Origin: Candidatus Levyibacteriota bacterium
GTDB lineage: Bacteria; Patescibacteria; Microgenomatia; Levybacterales; UBA12049
NCBI GenBank assembly: GCA_003173915.1
Contig: PPGL01000056.1
Location: 1 to 7,225 of the forward strand
DNA: 7,225 nucleotides
Direction: 5' to 3'
The first letter of the stretch is position 1. Every line of letters begins with the position of its first letter. The notes below the pieces were generated by a model that did no database searches, was not told where the DNA came from, and was given only the letters and a program-made list of their open reading frames with translations. Position numbers and translations under genes: made by a program. Shown here one piece after another: positions 1 through 5,247 of the stretch.

Positions 1-739
1 GAGCCATAATTTGTGCATAGGTTGCACCATCGACTTCTCCAAGTATGGCGATCATATTAGCCGCTCGTTCATCAATATCAGGATGAGAAGATGAATTTAA
101 AATTGACCGTGCAGCACTCGCTGCATCTTCTACAGTAAGTCCGCCGAGACTTGCTATCATACTTGTTTGATAGATATCCATTCCTATTCCATCATGCCCA
201 TCAACAACACTTGCCATTGCAGCAATTTGAAATTGCTCTAGAGATAATCCGCTTCCTAATGTACGTCCATAAGAAGTACTATCTTGATTAACAGAAATTT
301 TAAGTACAAGACCTAATCTATCAATAACTCTTGCATGAGCAAGTTCATGTCTAGCAGTCTTTAATTTTTGTGCATCCGTAGCACGAATTTGTTCAAATGG
401 CGTAAATATCTGAGACAAAGGAATGTCATAGATATCAATTTTTTTTAACAGTTCTACGATCGAGTCCCGTTTTGGATCTGGAATTCCTGTATATCCATCC
501 ATTTGCATAAAAACTCCGTTACTTTTAAGAGCATGTGTAGTTTTGTTATCGTGTGAAGAGGTTGGTACTCCCTGCATTTCAGGTGGAGCAAAACGTGCTC
601 TGCCTGAATTTCTAAAACCACTAGGAATTCCTCCCTCAGTGCGAGAGGGACCGGGTGTCCCTACGCGGGGTGCTCCGAGTGGAGCAACTTTTTCTACCCT
701 GGAGGGACTTGCTGCAGCTCTTTCTGCTCCTCCTGGCAT
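1..739 (-). CDS. M41 (FtsH-like) zinc peptidase domain protein without AAA+ domain, partial
   Basis: An open frame runs from ATG at 739-737 to the left edge with no stop; 246 residues are visible. The zinc-peptidase motif HELAH is at residues 131-135 (bases 349-335; H131, E132, H135). About 74 residues after H131, the stretch GGLTVEDAASAARSI resembles the M41 segment that carries the third zinc ligand (candidate D205). In FtsH that spacing is in the high seventies, and the GRTLG stretch between them also looks M41-like. Only about 130 residues precede HELAH, so there is no room for the AAA+ ATPase of true FtsH. Residues 1-60 are rich in Pro, Gly, Ala and Arg and look disordered; no signal peptide or TM segment is seen. 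It may act as a small stand-alone protease or a regulatory relative; the substrate is unknown. An alternative start is ATG 508-506, which has GGAG 5 bases upstream. The ATG at 739 is preferred because the frame stays open from there and a good promoter lies directly upstream. The C-terminus lies outside the window. Confidence 0.72.
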   Translation of the reverse strand, partial: MPGGAERAAASPSRVEKVAPLGAPRVGTPGPSRTEGGIPSGFRNSGRARFAPPEMQGVPTSSHDNKTTHALKSNGVFMQMDGYTGIPDPKRDSIVELLKKIDIYDIPLSQIFTPFEQIRATDAQKLKTARHELAHARVIDRLGLVLKISVNQDSTSYGRTLGSGLSLEQFQIAAMASVVDGHDGIGMDIYQTSMIASLGGLTVEDAASAARSILNSSSHPDIDERAANMIAILGEVDGATYAQIMA

Positions 740-749
740 ATCTGGGGTG

Positions 750-778
750 ATTATACACCCGTCCTATAGCAAATACAA
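750..778 (-). promoter_or_regulatory. Sigma70-type promoter of the M41-like gene
   Basis: On the minus strand a -35 TTGTAT (778-773) is followed by a 17-base spacer and a perfect -10 TATAAT (755-750). The -10 ends 10 bases before ATG 739. A start site about 7 bases after the -10 would leave a leader of only a few bases and no Shine-Dalgarno, so the mRNA would be essentially leaderless. It is divergent from the HtrA-like gene's promoter. Confidence 0.6.
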
Positions 779-791
779 TATGTACAATTCC

Positions 792-833
792 TTGCCTTTT
801 TCGAGACATTTTCTTAAATAAGCAATGTATAGT
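792..833 (+). promoter_or_regulatory. Candidate promoter region of the HtrA-like gene
   Basis: Two overlapping options are visible. One is -35 TTGCCT (792-797), a 16-base spacer and -10 TTAAAT (814-819). The other is a -10 TATAGT (828-833) ending 6 bases before ATG 840, without a convincing -35. Both place transcription start after the ATG at 825, which favours translation from 840. No Shine-Dalgarno is present. Confidence 0.35.
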
Positions 834-839
834 TCAAGC

Positions 840-1604
840 ATGTCTACAAAAAGAAAGCAACGACTACGGTTTCTTGGGTTTCTTCTTGCCCTTTTTGTAG
901 GTTTTGTTGGGGGTTTTATTTTTGCATTTATTACTGTTCCTCGATATGTTATTGCTCCATCAAATTCAGATATTTTGCCACAGGCACAACAATCTTCGCT
1001 TACCCAACTGGTTGCAAAAGCATCACAAAGCGTTGTTTCAATCACGTCAACAAGCGGTGATGAAAAAACTTTTGGAACAGGGTTTGTTGTCTCATCAGAT
1101 GGACTTATTATTACTTGTGCGCATGTCGTAAAAGATCAGAAGACAACGTATAAAATTACAACACAGCAAAATCAAACATTGCCAGTAAAAGTTTTAGGTC
1201 GTCATACAAAAGAAGACATTGCATTTTTAAAAGCAGATGTTTCCAATGTTCCTGTATTAAAACTTGGTGATTCAAATGGATTAAAGCCAGGACAAGAAAT
1301 TGTTGCCATAGGAAATCCATTTGGCATTCTTGATGGGACAGTTACCACAGGAATTATTTCGGGAATTCATAGAGATATTATTGCAACAGACCAAAATAAT
1401 AATTACCAAGAAGGACTCAATGATCTTATTCAAATTGATGCATCACTCAATCCCGGCGAGTCTGGTGGACCGCTTCTGGATATGTCAGGGTATGTTGTGG
1501 GAATTAATGCAGCAAGTGATACACGCGCAGAAAATATTAGTTTTGCAATTCCCATTAATGTTATTCGTCAGGTTGGTATTCTTGATGGAATTCCTTCCTT
1601 GTAG
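840..1604 (+). CDS. Membrane-anchored HtrA/DegP-type trypsin-like serine protease, no PDZ domain
   Basis: A trypsin-like endopeptidase, likely cleaving misfolded or damaged proteins outside the cytoplasmic membrane. The N-terminus is basic (MSTKRKQR) and followed by a hydrophobic segment of about 22 residues, a signal anchor. The triad is visible: His in TCAHVV (bases 1122-1124), Asp in KEDIAFLK, and Ser in NPGESGGPLL. The oxyanion and fold landmarks GTGFVVSSDG, GNPFG and FAIPIN are also present. The protein stops right after the protease domain, so the PDZ domains usual in HtrA/DegP are missing. A Cys sits two residues before the catalytic His, where Asn is common in this motif. An in-frame ATG at 825 would add MYSSS. 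I prefer 840 because a -10-like TATAGT (828-833) overlaps the region just after 825; neither start has a Shine-Dalgarno. The stop is TAG. The next gene starts 42 bases downstream with its own promoter signal. The family assignment is firm; the substrate is unknown. Confidence 0.9.
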   Translation: MSTKRKQRLRFLGFLLALFVGFVGGFIFAFITVPRYVIAPSNSDILPQAQQSSLTQLVAKASQSVVSITSTSGDEKTFGTGFVVSSDGLIITCAHVVKDQKTTYKITTQQNQTLPVKVLGRHTKEDIAFLKADVSNVPVLKLGDSNGLKPGQEIVAIGNPFGILDGTVTTGIISGIHRDIIATDQNNNYQEGLNDLIQIDASLNPGESGGPLLDMSGYVVGINAASDTRAENISFAIPINVIRQVGILDGIPSL

Positions 1605-1628
1605 TTCACTGTAATTTGGCCACAAACA

Positions 1629-1637
1629 TGGTATGAT
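1629..1637 (+). promoter_or_regulatory. Extended -10 promoter of the methyltransferase gene
   Basis: TG at 1629-1630 plus TATGAT at 1632-1637 form an extended -10 element ending 9 bases before ATG 1647. There is no clear -35, as is common with extended -10 promoters, and no Shine-Dalgarno. A start site near 1644 would give a leaderless mRNA. Confidence 0.4.
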
Positions 1638-1646
1638 TATTCTCAC

Positions 1647-2417
1647 ATGAGTAGTCAAAAATTCCAAAATTTTTCAGATACTTCCTGGCAACATTCTGGG
1701 AAATGGTATAACAAATTAGTTAGAGAAAAGGGGCATTATTATCATCAGCATGTTATTTTTCCAAATGTATCCAAACTGCTTCATTTTTCAAAAGATAGTG
1801 CTGTTTTAGATATTGGATGCGGGCAAGGAATTTTTGCACGACAATTACCAAAAGACATTCCATACACAGGAATTGATTTGGCAAAAAGTCTTATTTCTCT
1901 TGCCAAACAATATGATAAAAATCCTCTTCACGAATATGTAGTTGCAAATGCAACAGAGCAGTTACTAATTAAAAAAAATGATTATTCTCACGCAGTTGCA
2001 ATTCTTTCTCTGCAAAATATGGAAAGGCAAGAAGATGCGATATTTCAAGTGAGCAAACATCTTAAAAAGGATGGGATCTTTGCTATCGTACTCAATCATC
2101 CGTGTTTTCGAATTCCCCGCCAATCAGGATGGGGCATCTCTGAAAATAAACAGCAATATCGATATGTGAATAGATATCAAACACCACTGCGGATTCCTAT
2201 TGCAACACATCCGGGTGAAAAACAATCCTCTCTCACTTGGTCGTTTCATTATCCGTTATCTTCTTATTTTCATTTTTTACAAACAGCTGGATTTGTTATC
2301 GAGCAACTTGAAGAATGGGCCTCGGATAAAGAAAGTATTGGAAAAGCGTCAAAAATGGAAAATCGAGCACGTTTAGAAATTCCACTTTTTCTCTGTCTTA
2401 TTGCCAGGAAAATATAA
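1647..2417 (+). CDS. Class I SAM-dependent methyltransferase
   Basis: A cytoplasmic Rossmann-fold methyltransferase of 256 residues. SAM-binding motif I is VLDIGCGQG (residues 53-61), and the acidic residue that binds the ribose after strand 2 is D77 in YTGIDLA. A post-motif segment follows, with ILSLQNM near residue 120 and LKKDGIFAIVLNHP at about 138-151. The second half carries HPCFRIPRQSGWG, YRYVNRY and a FHYPLSSYFHFLQTAGF segment ending in EEW. I associate this C-terminal pattern with a group of uncharacterised bacterial methyltransferases. Nothing in the sequence or neighbours shows the substrate. The ATG at 1647 has no Shine-Dalgarno but follows an extended -10 by 9 bases. It lies 42 bases after the protease gene in the same direction, so read-through from that gene is also possible. 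No terminator is visible between them. The methyltransferase call is firm. Confidence 0.88.
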   Translation: MSSQKFQNFSDTSWQHSGKWYNKLVREKGHYYHQHVIFPNVSKLLHFSKDSAVLDIGCGQGIFARQLPKDIPYTGIDLAKSLISLAKQYDKNPLHEYVVANATEQLLIKKNDYSHAVAILSLQNMERQEDAIFQVSKHLKKDGIFAIVLNHPCFRIPRQSGWGISENKQQYRYVNRYQTPLRIPIATHPGEKQSSLTWSFHYPLSSYFHFLQTAGFVIEQLEEWASDKESIGKASKMENRARLEIPLFLCLIARKI

Positions 2418-2517
2418 ATACCTCCTTAATCTCTCAGATCTTTCCATATAATAAGGCTAATTGCTTTCTATAGTCTTACACCTTTCTCCAAAATCTTTTA
2501 ACTAAGAATGTGTATCC

Positions 2518-2523
2518 TATACT
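2518..2523 (+). promoter_or_regulatory. -10-like element before the stress operon
   Basis: TATACT at 2518-2523 matches the -10 consensus at 5 of 6 positions and ends 6 bases before ATG 2530. There is no Shine-Dalgarno and no clear -35. A perfect TATAAT at 2447-2452 is an alternative and would give a leader of about 70 bases. Apart from these, the 112-base gap 2418-2529 shows no hairpin terminator or RNA gene. Confidence 0.35.
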
Positions 2524-2529
2524 TTACGT

Positions 2530-2853
2530 ATGAATCTATCTACCCCATTTATGGGAATTTCACTTTCAAATATTATTGTGTGGTTAGTTTTGGGAATAGT
2601 CGCAGGTATTATTGTTAATGCACTTGATAAAGAAGATGTAAAAGGTGGACTTTTTGGCGCTGTTATTCTGGGAGTCATTGGAGCAATGATTGGCGGATTT
2701 TTATCTGTTTCTTTTACAAAGGCTCCCTACACAACAGTTAGTTGGCAGGGATTTATTACTGCTGTTGTGGGAGGATTTTTTCTGGCAATTCTTTCTCGCC
2801 TGTTTTTTAAAAATACAGGAAGAATAAAAACACAACCAACAGATATCCGTTAA
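2530..2853 (+). CDS. GlsB/YeaQ/YmgE-family stress response membrane protein
   Basis: A small integral membrane protein of 107 residues in the transglycosylase-associated (GlsB/YeaQ/YmgE) family, which is linked to general stress; its biochemical role is unknown. Three hydrophobic segments can be seen: about residues 11-31 (SNIIVWLVLGIVAGIIVNAL), 39-60 (GGLFGAVILGVIGAMIGGFL) and 73-93 (WQGFITAVVGGFFLAILSRLF). The second is glycine-rich, as is typical of the family. The family is often near 80-90 residues; the extra length here is the N-terminal leader and the loop between helices 2 and 3. The start at 2530 follows a -10-like hexamer by 6 bases without a Shine-Dalgarno; an internal ATG at 2551 is possible. 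It is the first gene of a three-gene cluster, with the PRC-barrel gene starting 14 bases after its stop. Confidence 0.85.
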   Translation: MNLSTPFMGISLSNIIVWLVLGIVAGIIVNALDKEDVKGGLFGAVILGVIGAMIGGFLSVSFTKAPYTTVSWQGFITAVVGGFFLAILSRLFFKNTGRIKTQPTDIR

Positions 2854-2867
2854 AAAATTAAAATACT

Positions 2868-3947
2868 ATGCTTATTAAAGGAAATGATGTTATTGGTCTT
2901 AAGGTACTAACACTGTCAAAAGGGCAACAAATAGAAGATGTTGAAGATATAATTTACGATCCTTCAGAAAATCAAGTGAAGGCGCTACTTGTTGATAAGG
3001 GCGGATTATTCTCCGACGCAAAAGTTATTCCCCTTAGTAGTGTAAAAAGTATTGGAAAAGATGCAGTTATGGTAAAGGATGTAGGAGTTATTAAAAAAGC
3101 ATCTGAAGTTGGGGAAAAAGTCTCTCACATTGCACATGAGGATACCTATCTTACGAAAACAAGAATCGTAACAGAGTCCGGTACAGACCTTGGACATGTT
3201 ACAGATTTGTATTTTGACGACCACACAGGTGTGGTTCATGATCTTGAAGTTTCACAGGGTCTAAAAGATTTACAAAGCGGAAAAAAGAAAGTAAAAGTTA
3301 GTGATATTCTTACTGTTGGAAAAGATGCAACCATTGTTCGCGTTGCAGCAGAAAGTCGTATGCAAAAGCAAGCGCGTTCTCAAGGTGTGCAAGGAGGAAT
3401 TACTGCTATGCACAAAAGAGCGCCAACTTTTCTTGATGAAGCAAAAGAAACACTATCTTCTCTTGGGCAAAAAACATCTGCAAAAGCGCGAGAGTTACAA
3501 GAGAAAGCCGCAGAGCAAATTCAACCACAACAGAGTAGCTCTGATATACAACGGGGGTTAGAAAAAACAGCAAATGCAACGAGAGAAAAAATGCTACAAG
3601 GAAAAGAAAAAATAACTGAGATTCAACGCGAAAATGCAGTTGGTAAATACGTTACCAAAAATATTTTAACAAGAAATGATGATGTTCTTGCAGTACGGGG
3701 AGATTTAATTACCAATGGACTGCTTGATGAAGCAGAAGGAGCAGGTGTGTTAGGGCAAATGCTTGCAAATATTTCCAATAATCCGGTGAGTGTGGAAGAA
3801 GAAGTGCCGATAGATGTAAAAGAAAAAACAATCATAACCTCAGAGCAAAAACCACAAGAATATGCAATGTATGGAACACTCGGAGGACAAAAAAAGAGTA
3901 AAGGAAAAACGTATAAATCTACAAAAAAGAAAGGAAGACAGAAGTGA
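2868..3947 (+). CDS. Double PRC-barrel domain protein with helical middle and lysine-rich tail
   Basis: A 359-residue protein with no signal peptide or TM segment. Two PRC-barrel (photosynthetic-reaction-centre H/RimM-type beta-barrel) domains are visible. The first is about residues 1-70 (GLKVLTLSKGQQIEDVEDIIYD, then VIPLSSVKSIGKDAVMV). The second is about 95-157 (RIVTESGTDLGHVTDLYFDD, then VKVSDILTVGKDATIV). Residues about 185-255 are highly charged and helical, with repeated Lys/Glu/Gln. A compact module at about 258-303 has the pattern VGKYVTKNIL, DVLAVRGDLIT, LLDEAEGAGVLGQML. The end is a basic tail (KGKTYKSTKKKGRQK). PRC barrels are protein-interaction or ligand-binding folds; the role here is unknown. 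The start has no Shine-Dalgarno; the 14 bases before it are almost all A and T, so it may depend on read-through or re-initiation from the upstream gene. Its TGA stop overlaps the GTG start of the next gene, which indicates translational coupling. The domain call is firm, the function open. Confidence 0.87.
   Translation: MLIKGNDVIGLKVLTLSKGQQIEDVEDIIYDPSENQVKALLVDKGGLFSDAKVIPLSSVKSIGKDAVMVKDVGVIKKASEVGEKVSHIAHEDTYLTKTRIVTESGTDLGHVTDLYFDDHTGVVHDLEVSQGLKDLQSGKKKVKVSDILTVGKDATIVRVAAESRMQKQARSQGVQGGITAMHKRAPTFLDEAKETLSSLGQKTSAKARELQEKAAEQIQPQQSSSDIQRGLEKTANATREKMLQGKEKITEIQRENAVGKYVTKNILTRNDDVLAVRGDLITNGLLDEAEGAGVLGQMLANISNNPVSVEEEVPIDVKEKTIITSEQKPQEYAMYGTLGGQKKSKGKTYKSTKKKGRQK
3931..3935 (+). 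promoter_or_regulatory. Ribosome binding site deciding the GTG start at 3944
   Basis: AAGGA (3931-3935), within AAAGGAAG, lies 8 bases before GTG 3944. It supports the GTG start that overlaps the upstream TGA in a GTGA arrangement. It contrasts with the operon's first gene, which has no such site. Confidence 0.55.
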
Positions 3948-4573
3948 CACAAACAGTTGTTGGCATTTTTACTAATACGCATAGAGCAGAAGAGGCATTG
4001 GCCGAAATCGAGGATGCAGGCTTTATTGTAAAAGATATGCCAATCACAGGGAAAAAGGGAGGTAGCAAACAAGAGAAAAGAGAGCAGGCAAATGGCTTTA
4101 TTATTGGAGAAGGAATGGTAAAAGGAGCACTTTCGGGCCTCATTCTTGGAGGAGTGATTGGATTTTTTGTTGCAAGAGGGATTGTTGCGATACCAGGAAT
4201 TACTAATCTTTTTTTTGCAACAGCTCTTGTTGAAGCAATGGGTATCACCGGAGCATTGATACCAGTTATAAGCGGATTACTAACAGGAACAATTGCTGGT
4301 GGGTTTTTAGGAGCACTTATCAGTGTTTGTATCCCAAGCCAAGAAGAAGATTCTGAGCAGTCTTCTTTAGAAAATTCAATTGTTCTGGCCGTTGTTGCTG
4401 CAGATGGTCAGGTAAATGATTTACGACAAATACTTACAGATCATAATGCAATTCGTGTTGACTCAGTCCCGGTAAATTATGCAGAACATCCTGGATTTGG
4501 GAATAACGGTATGCACTATGCGCATTTTCACGGAGACGATTTAAAAAAGCATCAAAAATTTATTGACCATTAA
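3944..4573 (+). CDS. General stress protein 17M-like protein with glycine-rich membrane core
   Basis: A 209-residue protein built as soluble, membrane, soluble. The N-terminus (TVVGIFTNTHRAEEALAEIE, then GFIVKDM) is the beta-alpha-beta start seen in general stress protein 17M/YflT-like domains. Residues about 51-132 are hydrophobic and rich in Gly (GALSGLILGGVIGFF, then ISGLLTGTIAGGFLGALI), a glycine-zipper-like set of membrane helices. The C-terminal part (about 144-176: SIVLAVVAADGQVNDLRQIL, then AIRVDSV) looks like a second ferredoxin-like half. The tail is His-rich (GMHYAHFHGDDLKKHQKFIDH). The likely location is the cytoplasmic membrane; the molecular role is unknown. GTG is chosen as the start because it has a Shine-Dalgarno and overlaps the previous stop. 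It is the third gene of the GlsB/PRC cluster. Its TAA stop overlaps by 4 bases the stop of the oppositely oriented gene. Confidence 0.82.
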   Translation: MTQTVVGIFTNTHRAEEALAEIEDAGFIVKDMPITGKKGGSKQEKREQANGFIIGEGMVKGALSGLILGGVIGFFVARGIVAIPGITNLFFATALVEAMGITGALIPVISGLLTGTIAGGFLGALISVCIPSQEEDSEQSSLENSIVLAVVAADGQVNDLRQILTDHNAIRVDSVPVNYAEHPGFGNNGMHYAHFHGDDLKKHQKFIDH

Positions 4574-5076
4574 AAGTGAAATAGGTTCTTAAAAAATCCA
4601 AAAATTCCAGACATAAAACTCGCAACTGGCGATGTATGCATTCCTGCTGTTGTTGGAACAGGCACTGTGTGTGAAATAACAGGTGTTGGAGTAGTGTCCG
4701 GCACGCAAAATCCTCCTGTGTCAGGAATTCTCCCCAATTTACACGTATATCCAGTTGGACAGACAGGAGCATTTTTTATAAATCCTCCACAGTGCATAGG
4801 TGTTGGAAAAGATGTAGGTGTTGTTTTGCACCATCCACTAGCAGGCTCAGCAATCATACAAGGAGGATGAGCGTCAAGACAGGCAGGTCTTTGCATACAA
4901 GAAGCAGGTGATACGCTTGGAACAGAATTTTGTGGAGCTCCTTCAGCTACAGGGGTAACAACATTTCCTGGAAGAATAATAGGGTGTGCATATACTGGTA
5001 TGCTTGTCGCGGCAAATGCATGAGAAAACAAACTTGCTCCCAAAAGTAGAACTAAAACAATAAAAATTTTCTTCAT
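4570..5076 (-). CDS. Secreted eight-cysteine protein of unknown function
   Basis: A 168-residue exported protein. A classic Sec signal peptide is visible: MKK, a run of hydrophobic residues (IFIVLVLLLGASLF), then AFA-A, with cleavage likely after residue 22 or 23. The mature part has exactly eight Cys, at 60, 66, 73, 83, 96, 106, 112 and 124. They form two modules: C-x5-C-x6-C-x9-C containing PPC and EPASGWC, and C-x9-C-x5-C-x11-C containing CPTGYTC and PDTGGFC. The even count suggests four disulfides outside the membrane. CGG...CPxGYTC is reminiscent of small cysteine-rich modules in secreted bacterial proteins, but I cannot assign a named family. Pro/Thr-rich linkers surround the modules. 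The last 16 residues (SFMSGIFGFFKNLFHF) are hydrophobic or amphipathic and might touch a membrane. It stands alone between convergent and divergent neighbours, with its own promoter. The ATG at 5076 follows a -10 by 9 bases; the GAGG before it is too close to be a normal Shine-Dalgarno. Confidence 0.8.
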   Translation of the reverse strand: MKKIFIVLVLLLGASLFSHAFAATSIPVYAHPIILPGNVVTPVAEGAPQNSVPSVSPASCMQRPACLDAHPPCMIAEPASGWCKTTPTSFPTPMHCGGFIKNAPVCPTGYTCKLGRIPDTGGFCVPDTTPTPVISHTVPVPTTAGMHTSPVASFMSGIFGFFKNLFHF

Positions 5077-5085
5077 ACCTCAACG

Positions 5086-5115
5086 AGCATAGCATGTTTT
5101 ATTTGACACTGTCAA
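5086..5115 (-). promoter_or_regulatory. Sigma70-type promoter of the cysteine-rich protein gene
   Basis: On the minus strand a perfect -35 TTGACA (5115-5110), an 18-base spacer and -10 TATGCT (5091-5086) end 9 bases before ATG 5076. This predicts a leaderless or nearly leaderless mRNA. The -35 lies inside the palindrome at 5102-5116. Confidence 0.55.
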
Positions 5116-5116
5116 A
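5102..5116. repeat. 15-base perfect inverted repeat over the -35 element
   Basis: TTTGACA-C-TGTCAAA is a 7-1-7 palindrome. Its right arm is the -35 of the minus-strand promoter and its left arm reads TTGACA on the plus strand. A symmetric site exactly on a -35 could be an operator, or it may only be a by-product of two outward -35-like sequences. No matching plus-strand -10 is convincing. Confidence 0.5.
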
Positions 5117-5211
5117 AATTTTCAAATTTAGCCTCGTTTTTTGCTAATTTGAGCAATTGAGATCTAAAGCCTCTAGCAATATTAACTCTCTTCCATAGTT
5201 AATAAGTAAGT

Positions 5212-5219
5212 GATAATAT
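5212..5219 (+). promoter_or_regulatory. Weak candidate -10 region for the three-TM protein gene
   Basis: GATAAT (5212-5217) overlaps an extended -10-like TGATAATAT (5211-5219), about 30 bases before ATG 5248. No clear -35 is seen. A second -10-like TTAAAT (5236-5241) ends 6 bases before the ATG. No Shine-Dalgarno precedes the start. The choice between them is open. Confidence 0.25.
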
Positions 5220-5247
5220 AACAACTAATTCTGCCTTAAATTGAGTT

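Noticed and set aside
671..693. Hairpin TGCTCC/GGAGCA followed by a T-run on the plus strand, like a terminator
   Set aside because: The stem is only 6 pairs, it lies inside the minus-strand coding region, and no plus-strand gene ends there.
543..821. Plus-strand open frame of 92 codons
   Set aside because: It lies opposite the M41-like gene, whose minus-strand frame holds a catalytic motif. The plus-strand product is low-complexity and has no ribosome binding site or promoter.
825..839. ATG at 825 as start of the HtrA-like protein
   Set aside because: Both candidate -10 elements place transcription start after this codon, it adds only MYSSS, and it has no Shine-Dalgarno; kept as an alternative.
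3623..4248. Minus-strand open frames opposite the PRC-barrel and 17M-like genes
   Set aside because: They are shadows of two well-supported plus-strand genes and their products look like reversed codon patterns, with no motif.
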